Notes: generated by a model from the letters alone, not told the origin. Numbered from the stretch's first letter, positions 51,787 through 61,329 are shown. The stretch is DNA of 64,000 nt from an uncultured Pseudomonadota bacterium (GCA_903825645.1 CAIKBL010000038.1:22837-86836), one strand, 5' to 3'. Made by a program: numbers and translations.

Positions 51787-52935
51787 CTATTTTCGCGAAA
51801 CCGCAAAACCGACCAAAGCAAAAACGACCAACAACGCAGCGACTCCAATTGCGCGCCATCGAATACGCGTCGGTGCTGACTGCGGACGAAAACCCGGGGC
51901 CTCTGCGGCGAAGCTTTCCATCCCGCGCCGCGCCACTTCTCCCGATAGGTTGTCAAACGCGCGTTGCATCGTCGCGAGCTTCGCTTCTAGCTTCTTAATT
52001 TCCGTGGCTTGGTTACCTACTGGGTTCGCGATACCCTGAGCTCCAGACGCGAGCCCGCTGCGTCCCGTCTGAGCGGGTGGGGTAAGGCGCACTTCGGCAG
52101 ATTCGTCCTCCTCCCTACCCGCTTCTTGCTCCGTCGCGATTTCGCTCGTGATGTCGCGTAGATCTTGGAAAGTGATCCGAGTAGATTCCTCGAGACTCGC
52201 ATTGAGGAGTAGGCGGTCCATCAGCGTATTAATTCGCCTCGGGACGCCCGAAGTAAACTGGTACACGCCCAGAAACACGTCGGTCTCGATCTCGGGGCTC
52301 ACAGACCAACCGACTTTCGCGAGACGATGTTTAATATAGGTCTCGGTCTCCGGCGGCGAAAGAGGCTTTAAGTGATAGGCCGCAAGTACACGCTGACGAA
52401 GTTGCTCGAGCCCCGGGGAGCGCATCATCGCTCGGAATTCGCGCTGCCCCAGCAGGAAACTTTGAACCACCGGGATCCCCTCGTGGTCGAAGTTAGAGAG
52501 CATGCGCAGCTCTTCCAGCGAGCTGCGCGGCAAATTCTGAACCTCATCGACGACCAGCAGAACGCGTTTGCCCTCGGCTACACAGCTCTTGAAGAACGCT
52601 TCAAGCTGTTTCAATAGTGCCGCCTTCGAGAGACGCTCATACGGCAGATCGAATTCTGCGCAGACCAGCCTGATTAAGTCACTCTCATTAAGATTCGTCG
52701 ATACTATCTTCGCGGCGATGATGTCTTGTGAATGGATTTCTTTAAACAGATTATTCACCAACATCGTTTTGCCGGTACCGACGTCGCCGGTGACGATGAT
52801 GAAACCCTGACCCTGCTGAATTCCATAGCGAAGATACGCCATCGCCCGCTGGTGGCCAGCACTCTGGAAATAGAAGGCGGGGTCAGGGTTTAGCTGAAAC
52901 GGCTTGCCCGAGAGACGATAGAACGCTTCATACAC
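51787..52935 (-). CDS. XrtA-associated AAA ATPase with C-terminal TM segment
   Basis: MYEAFYRLSGKPFQLNPDPAFYFQSAGHQRAMAYLRYGIQQGQGFIIVTGDVGTGKTMLV; Walker B VLLVVDEVQNL; tail WRAIGVAALLVVFALVGFAVSRK. Confidence 0.93.
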   Translation of the reverse strand: MYEAFYRLSGKPFQLNPDPAFYFQSAGHQRAMAYLRYGIQQGQGFIIVTGDVGTGKTMLVNNLFKEIHSQDIIAAKIVSTNLNESDLIRLVCAEFDLPYERLSKAALLKQLEAFFKSCVAEGKRVLLVVDEVQNLPRSSLEELRMLSNFDHEGIPVVQSFLLGQREFRAMMRSPGLEQLRQRVLAAYHLKPLSPPETETYIKHRLAKVGWSVSPEIETDVFLGVYQFTSGVPRRINTLMDRLLLNASLEESTRITFQDLRDITSEIATEQEAGREEDESAEVRLTPPAQTGRSGLASGAQGIANPVGNQATEIKKLEAKLATMQRAFDNLSGEVARRGMESFAAEAPGFRPQSAPTRIRWRAIGVAALLVVFALVGFAVSRK

Positions 52936-52953
52936 GATGAGGGCTCCTACGCG

Positions 52954-54642
52954 TTAGTACGCGTAGCTAATACTGCCAACCACCATATTTTCCTGATAGC
53001 TGTTGCTGCTCAGACTGGACTGGTTCTCGGCATAGGAGTAGCTGAGGCGACCCGAGACATGTCGACCAAAGGCGTAACTCAGGCTAGGCGTGACGAAAAG
53101 CACGAGATTCGTGCCCTGGTTGCCATTGGTGGGGCCAGCGGTAAACCCCTGCTGATTCCCGGTTCGATTCTGGATCTGTACGCTCAGGTTGCCGGTCAGT
53201 TTTTTGCCCATGGTGCGGGACCAAGTGAAGTCGGTTCCGGTCATCTTCTCGGCATTTCCGTTGGGCGTCCCTAAGGTGCCGTCTTGCTCGTCGCGATAGA
53301 CACTCATGGTGTAGCTATTGGCGCGATATTGATAGTTGATCTCCGCCCGGAGTGTCCGCGACAGAAAAACCTGATTGGTGAGCAGCAGGTTCGAATTTGA
53401 AAGCGCCGGGTTGATTAGGCTAAGCGGATTGAATGGCGTATTGCCGGCATTCCCCAATCCCCCCGTGTTCTGGAATAGCTGCTGCTGTTGCTGCTGAAGA
53501 AGCTCCGAGGTCGTCTGCAAGCTTTCCTGGTACGAGCCGTTGACGGACAGCCTGTGAAAACGATGCGTGAAGTTGAAATTCTTGGTCGCGCCGAACGGGC
53601 GATGGCCATAAGTGCCCGTCAGACTGGTCCGCGGTGAAAGCGAATACGTCGCGCCCGCGCTCCAAGTCTGACCGTTCTGCTGCTGCCCTTGGTTGACCTG
53701 GTACTGATCGTTTTCATAGCCGATAGACCCGATAAGACGAAGGTGTCGCGTCGCCTGGTATCCCAAGTTCAACATGGTCTGCTCAATCGTGGATTGGGTC
53801 TGATTGGCTGATTGGAAAGTACCTGGAAGCACACTATTACCCGAGTTATAACTTTGCGCGGAATAATCCAGGCTCCAGGTGAATCGCGCGAACTGTCGGC
53901 CACTCGCAAGACTCACGTTAACATTGTTATTGCTCCCGCTGCCCGCCAGATTTTGTTGATTCCCGGTTTGATTGTTAATGCTACTTTCACTGAAAGTTGT
54001 TGACGCGTTCAGCGTCGCAAAATTACCAAACTGATGAACAAGACGGGGCGTAACCCCATAGTTCATCGAATCCGCATTATTCCCACCATAGTTCGTGAAG
54101 TTATTGAGCGTGATTCGCCCTAAGTTGTTCTGCACCGTTGGTGCCATGGACGCGAACGCATCGACATAGAAGGTGCGGGGTACTAATTCCGTCTTCAGCG
54201 AACTGTTCAAATATTGGGTGAGGTTGCTCTGGTTCGAATTTTCTGCGTAAACATAGTCCTCGAGGACATAGTTGGCAGACAACGTGGCCCGGGCTGTTCT
54301 GCCAACGAGAGAAACGCCTGGCGAAAGCGTCGTCACAAAATCACCTTTCTCTTGGCCGGCCGGCGCTGCATTGACGTTATCGCTGTAGGTTTCCGACGTG
54401 CCAAAAATCGGCGTAATGAACCATCCGCCCAAGGGCGCGGCCGCCGGATTGCCTCCGCCTCCGCCTCCGCCTCCGGCGCCGCCACCGCCGAAGCCGCCAC
54501 CGAAGCCGCCACCGAAGCCGCCACCGAAGCCGCCGCGCGCCCCACCGAAAGGCGCGATCTGCGCGTGCGCGTTACCGATGAGTACCGCGGCTGCGGCGAC
54601 AACAATCCATCGCGCTGATAGGACTTTGGCCCGGAATGTCAT
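52954..54642 (-). CDS. XrtA/PEP-CTERM-associated outer-membrane beta-barrel protein (TIGR03016-like)
   Basis: 562 aa; signal peptide, Gly-rich N-terminal segment, alternating beta-strand pattern, C-terminal VGSISYAY aromatic end; conserved position in XrtA loci. Confidence 0.88.
   Translation of the reverse strand: MTFRAKVLSARWIVVAAAAVLIGNAHAQIAPFGGARGGFGGGFGGGFGGGFGGGGAGGGGGGGGNPAAAPLGGWFITPIFGTSETYSDNVNAAPAGQEKGDFVTTLSPGVSLVGRTARATLSANYVLEDYVYAENSNQSNLTQYLNSSLKTELVPRTFYVDAFASMAPTVQNNLGRITLNNFTNYGGNNADSMNYGVTPRLVHQFGNFATLNASTTFSESSINNQTGNQQNLAGSGSNNNVNVSLASGRQFARFTWSLDYSAQSYNSGNSVLPGTFQSANQTQSTIEQTMLNLGYQATRHLRLIGSIGYENDQYQVNQGQQQNGQTWSAGATYSLSPRTSLTGTYGHRPFGATKNFNFTHRFHRLSVNGSYQESLQTTSELLQQQQQQLFQNTGGLGNAGNTPFNPLSLINPALSNSNLLLTNQVFLSRTLRAEINYQYRANSYTMSVYRDEQDGTLGTPNGNAEKMTGTDFTWSRTMGKKLTGNLSVQIQNRTGNQQGFTAGPTNGNQGTNLVLFVTPSLSYAFGRHVSGRLSYSYAENQSSLSSNSYQENMVVGSISYAY
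54451..54535. repeat. GC-rich tandem repeat including 12-bp unit gaagccgccacc
   Basis: cctccgcctccgcctccg... then gaagccgccaccgaagccgccaccgaagccgccacc; encodes GGGFGGGFGGGFGGG on the minus strand. Confidence 0.9.
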
Positions 54643-54656
54643 GGATTCAAAATTCG

Positions 54657-55682
54657 CTACTTAACCGTCGGTTGATTGGACTGACGCTTGTCGAGTTCAT
54701 TACCGTAGCCATAGCCGTACCCATAGCCGTAGCCATACCCGTAAGAGCGTCCGATAGCCCGGTGGCGGACTTTATTCAACACCACACCTGCAATCGGCAC
54801 GTGCTCTAAGGCGTTAAGGGCGTGCTTCAATGCTTCCTGTGTGGTTTTGTAGGCTTCCACCACCAAGACTACCTGTCCGATCATGGGTGCTAGCGCCGCC
54901 GCACCCGACGTCGCTAAAACCGGCGGCGCATCAAAAATGATGATGCGATCGGGATAGCGCTCCGCGAGCTCGCGTGTCAAATCGAACATCGCCTGACTGG
55001 CGAGGCGCTCCGTAATGCCCGCGCGCACCGTTCCCGCCGGCAGAAAACTCAACGAAGGGACATTAGTGCGCAGAATGAGATCGGCCAAATCCAGCTCCGG
55101 ATGTGTCAAATAGTCGTACATTCCCGTGCGGCTATAGGCACCGAATAATTTGCTCAGGTCGGATTTTAAGATGTCGATATCCACGGCAAGCACGGTCCGG
55201 TCGATTTCCATCGCCAGACTCAATGCCAGATTCATCGAGGTGTACGTTTTGCCCTCCCCCGGGGCAGAGCTCGTCACCATAATCAAGTTCGAGGGCGCCC
55301 GAGATGGATTCACGCCCGGCACCATATTGGCAATCAATTTCCGTTTAATTTCCTGGAACTCCTCCGATAACCGCATGGCCGGGTTGTTCGGGACGAGAAA
55401 GCCGAGTTTCCCGAGCAGCTCAAAGTCTATTTCTACTAGACCGGTCCGGCGGACCGCGGTCGCCGCGAGTGCTTCCAGATCACCATTTTTTCTTGGTTCA
55501 TCCTGCGGACGGGACGTCGATTTGCGCTCCAGATCTGCGTGAAGGGGGTTCTCCGCGTCAGACACTGGACGGGAGGCCGCGTCCGTTGCCAGGGGTTGCT
55601 CATCGCCCAAGACGACTTCTTTATCGCCTACAGATTCCGTTGTTCCGTCCAATTTGCGCATTGCTTTTTCGATGGTGCTCAT
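54657..55682 (-). CDS. XrtA-associated tyrosine autokinase (BY-kinase, CpsD/CapB-like)
   Basis: VTSSAPGEGKTYTSMNLALSLA (Walker A), VLAVDIDILK (Walker A'), IIIFDAPPVLAT (Walker B), C-terminal YGYGYGYGYGYGYG. Confidence 0.93.
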   Translation of the reverse strand: MSTIEKAMRKLDGTTESVGDKEVVLGDEQPLATDAASRPVSDAENPLHADLERKSTSRPQDEPRKNGDLEALAATAVRRTGLVEIDFELLGKLGFLVPNNPAMRLSEEFQEIKRKLIANMVPGVNPSRAPSNLIMVTSSAPGEGKTYTSMNLALSLAMEIDRTVLAVDIDILKSDLSKLFGAYSRTGMYDYLTHPELDLADLILRTNVPSLSFLPAGTVRAGITERLASQAMFDLTRELAERYPDRIIIFDAPPVLATSGAAALAPMIGQVVLVVEAYKTTQEALKHALNALEHVPIAGVVLNKVRHRAIGRSYGYGYGYGYGYGYGNELDKRQSNQPTVK

Positions 55683-57328
55683 GAGATTGCTCCCAAAACC
55701 GCCGTGAGTTTGGCGTGAATATTGAAACCGAGCACAAAAAAGCCAATCTGGATGATATAGATGCTTATCAAGCCAGTCAGCACCAAAAAGAATCCCGTCA
55801 TCTCGACCTTCCGCTGCTGCCGATGCAGCGGGTTAGAGGTCATACTGATGACCCCGAGAATATTTAAGCCGGTTAAGGCCTTCAAATCGGGAGCATCAAT
55901 AATCCGCGGACTGAGCTGGGAAAGGACGACCGCAAGTCCGGCGCCCGCGGCCAGCCCGACCAACAAGACACCCGAGGCATATAGAATACGGTTAGGACCC
56001 GTGGGTTGTAACGGAACACGAGTGGGTTCGATGATTTTGACTTTAACCTCGTCTTCCGATCGATCCGCCTCCCGGCCCATATTCATCTGCTCGCGCCGCT
56101 TAAGCAGCTCGTCATACTGGCTCTTCGTGACCGAGTAATCTCGATTAAGGCGGGTCAGCTCCGCTTCTATCTCCGGCACGACGTCCACGCGTTGCTTCAG
56201 CGCATCTACTCTCGCCGAATATTCTTTGACACGCTCGCGAAGCGCGGCGACCGTCGCATCCGCCTGGACCGCCTGTAATTTAAGTTGTTGCTTGTAGGGC
56301 GATTCCAGCGCTACAGCCGTGTCGTTAGCCGATCCCGTATTGCCCTGAGCGGCGAGCTCTTTTGCTTTTTTGGCCTTGCGCGTTTTGTAGTCGGCGATAA
56401 GTTGCCGCATGCTGACAACATCCGGATATTTCTCGGTATAAGTCAGCAATTTTTCATCAATACGGTTCTGCAGATCCGCAATCTTTGTATCGAACACCGC
56501 CAACTCTGGGAATTTTTTGGTGAGATCATCGCTAGCACCGCCGCTCTCGCCTTTATCCTGATCAAGTGCTTCCAGCAGATCGTCACGTGCCACCCCGGCA
56601 CCCGAGGTGCCGTCTTTCTTCAACTCGTCGCGACGTTGCTCCGCCTCGCGCAGTTCGAGATTGGCGCCTTTCAACTGCGATTGTGTCTCTTCAAGATGTG
56701 CAAAAAACCCACCCTGAGAGCCCGGCATTATCCCGACATTGCGCTGTTTAAATTGTTTTAAGCGATCTTCAGCCTCTATCAGGCGTTTCTCATAGGCAGC
56801 GATTTGTTGTTCCAGAAAGTTCTGTGTAGTCACCGTATCGCGGCGGGCGTCTCCGAGGGATTGCTCCATAAAGATATTGAGAAGCTCATCCACCACGACC
56901 TTCGCCACCTTAGGATTCTCGTTGACATAGGAGACATCGTAGATGTTGTCGCCGCGACTCGTGGTGATTGACACTCTAGCCGATAGCTTTTTGATGAGCG
57001 CGTCAAAATCTTCGGGGCTCTTTGCTTTCAAATCCAAATCTGCCCGGCGCGCCACCTCCTCAAGATTAGGACGCGTCAGCAGCGTCCGGCTCAGCAGCAG
57101 CGCCGAATCGGATAACGCCCCTGAGCTGAACGCGATACCGGACAGCAACGGCCGGAGCATGGAACGGGTATCTAAGAAGACCTTGGCCCCGACCTGGTAG
57201 GTATCGGGCAACCACTGAACGAGCCCCCATCCCGCTATGCAGAGGATACTCGCGAGCACCATGCCGGCCCAACGATAGAGCCACGCCATTCTCGCGAAGG
57301 TCCTAAGGACCTGAACTTGTTCAAACAT
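55679..57328 (-). CDS. XrtA-system chain-length determinant protein (Wzz/PCP family)
   Basis: Two terminal TM segments flanking long coiled coil; LPDTYQVGAKVFLDTRSMLRPLLSGIAF; PTRVPLQPTGPNRILYASGVLLVGLAAGAG. Confidence 0.92.
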   Translation of the reverse strand: MFEQVQVLRTFARMAWLYRWAGMVLASILCIAGWGLVQWLPDTYQVGAKVFLDTRSMLRPLLSGIAFSSGALSDSALLLSRTLLTRPNLEEVARRADLDLKAKSPEDFDALIKKLSARVSITTSRGDNIYDVSYVNENPKVAKVVVDELLNIFMEQSLGDARRDTVTTQNFLEQQIAAYEKRLIEAEDRLKQFKQRNVGIMPGSQGGFFAHLEETQSQLKGANLELREAEQRRDELKKDGTSGAGVARDDLLEALDQDKGESGGASDDLTKKFPELAVFDTKIADLQNRIDEKLLTYTEKYPDVVSMRQLIADYKTRKAKKAKELAAQGNTGSANDTAVALESPYKQQLKLQAVQADATVAALRERVKEYSARVDALKQRVDVVPEIEAELTRLNRDYSVTKSQYDELLKRREQMNMGREADRSEDEVKVKIIEPTRVPLQPTGPNRILYASGVLLVGLAAGAGLAVVLSQLSPRIIDAPDLKALTGLNILGVISMTSNPLHRQQRKVEMTGFFLVLTGLISIYIIQIGFFVLGFNIHAKLTAVLGAIS

Positions 57329-57379
57329 GACGAGATAAACCCTTCCATCCCAAGGAAATGCCCCACAAATCGGTCACGG

Positions 57380-58033
57380 TCAGAACCAAGCTTGCGGGAC
57401 AATCAAAATATCGCCAGGTTGGAGATCTATGTTGGCGGAGAAATCTCCATCCCGAATCAAATCGTCCAAGCGGATGCGATATTCCGTTTCCTTACCCCCC
57501 ATATACCGAACAAGCACTGTCCGGTTACCCGCCGCATAATCTGTCAGACCGCCGACCTGGATCATCAGATCCAGCGCCGTCATATGCTTCTTGTAGGGAA
57601 TAGCCGTGGGTTTGCTTGCCTCCCCCACCACGCGCACCTGATCGACGTACTGCCCGACAAAACCCGAAGGAATTACCGTCACCAACGGATCTCTTACGTA
57701 CTCGCCAAGCTCCTTTTCAAGTTCGATGGAGAGCTGAGGCGGCGTCTTGCCGGCGGCCAAAAATTCCTTGATGAGCGGTGTGGAAAACTTGCCGTCAGGG
57801 CGGACCGCCACCGTCGTCGATAATTCCGGGTTCCGCCAGACAAAGATGTTCAGCGAGTCACCCGGCCCGACGCGATAGGTCCAGTCCTTCGTCGAATCCG
57901 ACGTCGTCGGGGCGAGCTCCCGAGAGGTCCAAAACATCTCTTTCAGATTGTGGCGGGCGTGGTTCGTGCAAGCACCGAGACCGAGTGTCAGCACCATAAG
58001 TCCGGCCGCGAAGGCCCGTTGGCGGAGAATCAT
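57380..58033 (-). CDS. XrtA-system polysaccharide export lipoprotein (Wza/EpsA-like)
   Basis: MILRQRAFAAGLMVLTLGLGACTNHARHN lipobox; YRVGPGDSLNIFVWRNPELSTTVAVRPDGKFSTPLI; SLBB-like C-terminus. Start at 58033 preferred over ORF start 58153. Confidence 0.92.
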   Translation of the reverse strand: MILRQRAFAAGLMVLTLGLGACTNHARHNLKEMFWTSRELAPTTSDSTKDWTYRVGPGDSLNIFVWRNPELSTTVAVRPDGKFSTPLIKEFLAAGKTPPQLSIELEKELGEYVRDPLVTVIPSGFVGQYVDQVRVVGEASKPTAIPYKKHMTALDLMIQVGGLTDYAAGNRTVLVRYMGGKETEYRIRLDDLIRDGDFSANIDLQPGDILIVPQAWF

Positions 58034-58208
58034 GATTGTATTGTCCCTCATATAAAAAGACTGCTCTCGTGAATTCTGATGCGACAGGCCATTGAACGAG
58101 CCGCAAGGCGTGACCTGCGCGTCTGCTCGTATGACTGGCATGCACCCATGCACCCCGACTACAGTCTATTTTTCAATTATTTACTGGCGAAGTCTAGTGT
58201 AATTTAAG

Positions 58209-58230
58209 ATTTTCGACCTACGCCGAAAAT
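58209..58230. promoter_or_regulatory. Perfect 7-8-7 inverted repeat upstream of the EPS export operon
   Basis: ATTTTCG-acctacgc-CGAAAAT in an AT-rich intergenic region upstream of the Wza-like gene. Confidence 0.4.
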
Positions 58231-58376
58231 AGCGCACGTCCCGGGGCATAGGAGCCTCCCTCATCGGGAGACCTGAGCGGCCAGCGCGCGCCAGACTTTA
58301 GCGGCAAAGCGCGCGGCACACCCGCCACCAATCGCGCACCAAGCGCATGGATACTTCCCAACGCCGACACGGGCGC

Positions 58377-59546
58377 TCATTTGAACACAATCTGACGTGC
58401 CGAAAACTGGAGTGTCCCCGTCTCCGCCGCGGCCCGCAGAAAATCGCTCGCAGCGGATTCGTCGACCGCGGCAAGCAGGGCGAGCTCGAGCGGGCCTCCC
58501 CGAAACACCCCCCCCGTCGGGCTGTCGCGCTCGGGCAGCGCCTGTTGGCGGGCAACCTCCAGGGCAAATTCCAAGCGCTGGGTGGCCGGCGCGAACGCGA
58601 GCACCATCGCGAGCTCATCCATCGAACGCATGCGGCTGGAAAGAATCTTGAACAACCGCCGGCAACGGTCCGGATTGACCTGCAGCTGAGATTGGAAAGT
58701 GCCCCGATCGAGTGTCATCAATTCCGTATCAGTCACCGCCACGGCGGAGGCCGAGCGGGTCTGATCATCAATTAAGGCGAGCTCGCCGAAGAGTTCGCCC
58801 CGTTTCAGTTGTGCGAGTGTCAGCTCCTCACCGCTCGTTCGTTTCCGCGAGATACGAATTTCTCCCGAATCAATGACATAGGCGTGCTCCCCGACGTCGC
58901 CTTCCAGAAATACATGCTCCCCGGCCCGAAACACCATCCGTTCGAAACTGTCCTGAAACGCGCTCAAGGCCGTGTCAGGCAAGTCGCCGAATGCCCAACC
59001 CAGAAATTGCGCGGTCGTGCCCGCCAAGGGAATGACCTCGCTGCCGATCTCTTCATTCCAGATTTTTGCGCTTAACTCGGTAAATCCGAGGCGTCGATAC
59101 ATGCTGGCCGTGTCATGGTTGACCACCACGAGCACATGCGTGGTGTCGTAACGATGACAAACCGTGGCCGCCATGCGGAACATCGCGCGAATGACGTCGC
59201 GTCGCCGGCGCCAGCGGCCCCGAACGGCCAACATCCCCGCACTCCCAAATTGAGCTACCGCGCCTCCCGCGGCCTGGCCTCGGTAAGGCTTGAAATCAAA
59301 CAACTCGTCCACCGGCATCCCGGCTTCACTGTCTTTGACCAGCCGCATACTCGCCACCGGCTCCGAGCCCTCATAGGCGACCACATGATAGACGCTGGGG
59401 AAAGCATCGAACCGGTCAACCAGACGAGCCCCGTGCAGCGGTTTGCCACCGAACTTGCCATCTTCGAGGACAAACACTTCATGACGCAGCCACAGGGCAT
59501 CATCGATTTCTCGGGCATTCTGGGCGACTTTTATCCTAATGGGCAT
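58377..59546 (-). CDS. GNAT-like (autoinducer-synthase/N-acyl-transferase-like) acyltransferase fused to cyclic-nucleotide-binding domain
   Basis: N-term: RHEVFVLEDGKFGG...HVVAYEGSEPVASMRLVKDSE...HVLVVVNHDTASMYRRLGF; C-term: GEHVFLEGDVGEHAYVIDSGEIRISRK...GELFGELALIDDQTRSASAVAVTDTELMTLDRGTF. Confidence 0.88.
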   Translation of the reverse strand: MPIRIKVAQNAREIDDALWLRHEVFVLEDGKFGGKPLHGARLVDRFDAFPSVYHVVAYEGSEPVASMRLVKDSEAGMPVDELFDFKPYRGQAAGGAVAQFGSAGMLAVRGRWRRRRDVIRAMFRMAATVCHRYDTTHVLVVVNHDTASMYRRLGFTELSAKIWNEEIGSEVIPLAGTTAQFLGWAFGDLPDTALSAFQDSFERMVFRAGEHVFLEGDVGEHAYVIDSGEIRISRKRTSGEELTLAQLKRGELFGELALIDDQTRSASAVAVTDTELMTLDRGTFQSQLQVNPDRCRRLFKILSSRMRSMDELAMVLAFAPATQRLEFALEVARQQALPERDSPTGGVFRGGPLELALLAAVDESAASDFLRAAAETGTLQFSARQIVFK

Positions 59547-59784
59547 AAATCGCGAGGTTCCACTGATAAGGGTTGAGCGGGGTTCGAAACCATTTTTTTG
59601 CCTGCCGCGGGACGTTCGCTAGGGCATTGAATGGAGATCCGAAGGCGAAGCGTGCGCCGAAGTCGCGGCTCAGGCAAGGCGTTCGGGTGCTCCTGGCCTG
59701 CGTCATTATTCTCAGCTTATCGGTAAGATGGTCCGCTAAATCGAGACCTCTGAGGCCACTTCAACCCGATGATTCAGTTTGTCC

Positions 59785-61329
59785 CTAGAAGCTGTAACGC
59801 AACTCGTAGTACACGCGATTACTTTGCGTGAACTCGCCGAAGAGATGGTCCCGGGCCCCACCGAAAATATCGGCGCCCACGGTCCCGCGCCAGTCCTTCG
59901 CAAACTCCCACGCGATTTTACTCTCGAGCATCCAGTCATCCCGATTAAGGCTTCGGATCCACAACACTTCAGGCGTGATGTGGGGATGCCAACCGGTCGT
60001 CGACAGCAGGATACTAGCCCCCGACTCGACCTCCCGGACCCCCATCGCAGCTTGTTGTTGCTGGTACCAGGTCTGGAAAAACTGCAGGTTCGCATGCGCC
60101 CCCTGCTCACCCGTCCAATCGGTGCCGACGATATACCGCAGATCGTCGGTACGGGCAATCCCGTTCGGATTGCTCCCGGGCGTCACACTCATGGCCTGGT
60201 TGAAGGTCTGAATGACTTCTGACTTAAGCACAAAACTGCCCAGATCTTTGGCCACCGTGGCGCCCAGTTGATGAATTCGATCGTGATAAGGCGTGCATTG
60301 GAGCATCGCGGCGTTGCTCGAATTCTGCGCACAGCCAAAAGTCGCCGTCTTATCGGGTGCACTATAATAGAACCCGGAGGTATCCCAACCGTTGACCAGA
60401 TAGGACAGCCTCGACCCCACGCCAAATTGCCGACCGGGATCTCCCAAATTCTTGTCTTCCAGGAAGTTACTACTCAGGCCCGGGGGCAGGACTAATGGAT
60501 TAGGCCGGTAGTCACCACCGACCTCACCAAGATTGTCCTTGGTCACGACCGGGAGGTAGATGAATTCGGCGTGAAAGTTGTCCTTAAAATACTCAGCCCG
60601 CGCTGCCCACTGCGGAATGCGTATGGTGTCGAAATCGGGCAGGACGAACTGACGAAAATCGAGCGCGGAGACGACATCCGCAAAGAAAAGCCCCACCATC
60701 TCGCCCCAGATGATGTTTTGTCGCCCAATCCGGAAGTCCCAGTTATTAGCGTCGATGTCGAGGAACGACTCATCGATCCAGCCGTCAACGCGCTGATCTC
60801 GTTTGACGCGGTCAGGATAGAAATTCGGCGTGATGTCATAAATGGCGTCATAGAAAAATGTGCCACTCATTTGCCATTTAACTCGGTCACTGAGCGTGTC
60901 ACTCAGTTTCAGGCGTGCGTACGTCCGGAATTTCGAAAAGTGCGCCGGATCGGCATAGGTATACGCAAGCTCGTTCTGCACGAATCCGCTGATCTTGGGC
61001 CCGGAAGTTGATTTGCGATCTGCTGAAGGCGTCTCCGCGACGTCAGCTACCGGCGGCTTCTTGTCAACTATGGCGCTCGCCGCGTCTGTAGGGGGCGGCG
61101 CCGCGGCTGTCGTATCGGGGATATTTTGTGGCTTTGAAACCGGCGCATCCGCCGGGGTATCAATGAAGAGATCTGCACCGGACTCGGCCATGCGAAACGA
61201 TTCGGCGAGCGGTGTGCTGCTCATCGCGGACGTCAACTGTGCGCCCTGTCCTGCACTGGGTATGAGGATGGCGCCAAACAGGATGAGGCTTGAGAGACGT
61301 ATTTCTGTTCGCATAATTGACGCAACCAC
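59785..61329 (-). CDS. DUF1302-like outer-membrane protein
   Basis: Signal peptide; SGFVQNELAYTYADPAHFSKFRTYARLKL...WDFRIGRQNIIWGEMVGLFFADVVSALDFRQFVLPDFDTIRIPQWAARAEYF; terminal YYELRYSF. Confidence 0.75.
   Translation of the reverse strand: MVASIMRTEIRLSSLILFGAILIPSAGQGAQLTSAMSSTPLAESFRMAESGADLFIDTPADAPVSKPQNIPDTTAAAPPPTDAASAIVDKKPPVADVAETPSADRKSTSGPKISGFVQNELAYTYADPAHFSKFRTYARLKLSDTLSDRVKWQMSGTFFYDAIYDITPNFYPDRVKRDQRVDGWIDESFLDIDANNWDFRIGRQNIIWGEMVGLFFADVVSALDFRQFVLPDFDTIRIPQWAARAEYFKDNFHAEFIYLPVVTKDNLGEVGGDYRPNPLVLPPGLSSNFLEDKNLGDPGRQFGVGSRLSYLVNGWDTSGFYYSAPDKTATFGCAQNSSNAAMLQCTPYHDRIHQLGATVAKDLGSFVLKSEVIQTFNQAMSVTPGSNPNGIARTDDLRYIVGTDWTGEQGAHANLQFFQTWYQQQQAAMGVREVESGASILLSTTGWHPHITPEVLWIRSLNRDDWMLESKIAWEFAKDWRGTVGADIFGGARDHLFGEFTQSNRVYYELRYSF

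Noticed and set aside
54398-54664. Plus-strand proline-rich ORF (PPPPPPPPAPPPPKPPPKPPPK)
   Set aside because: Direct antisense reading of the Gly-rich repeat in the outer-membrane protein gene; repeat artefact.
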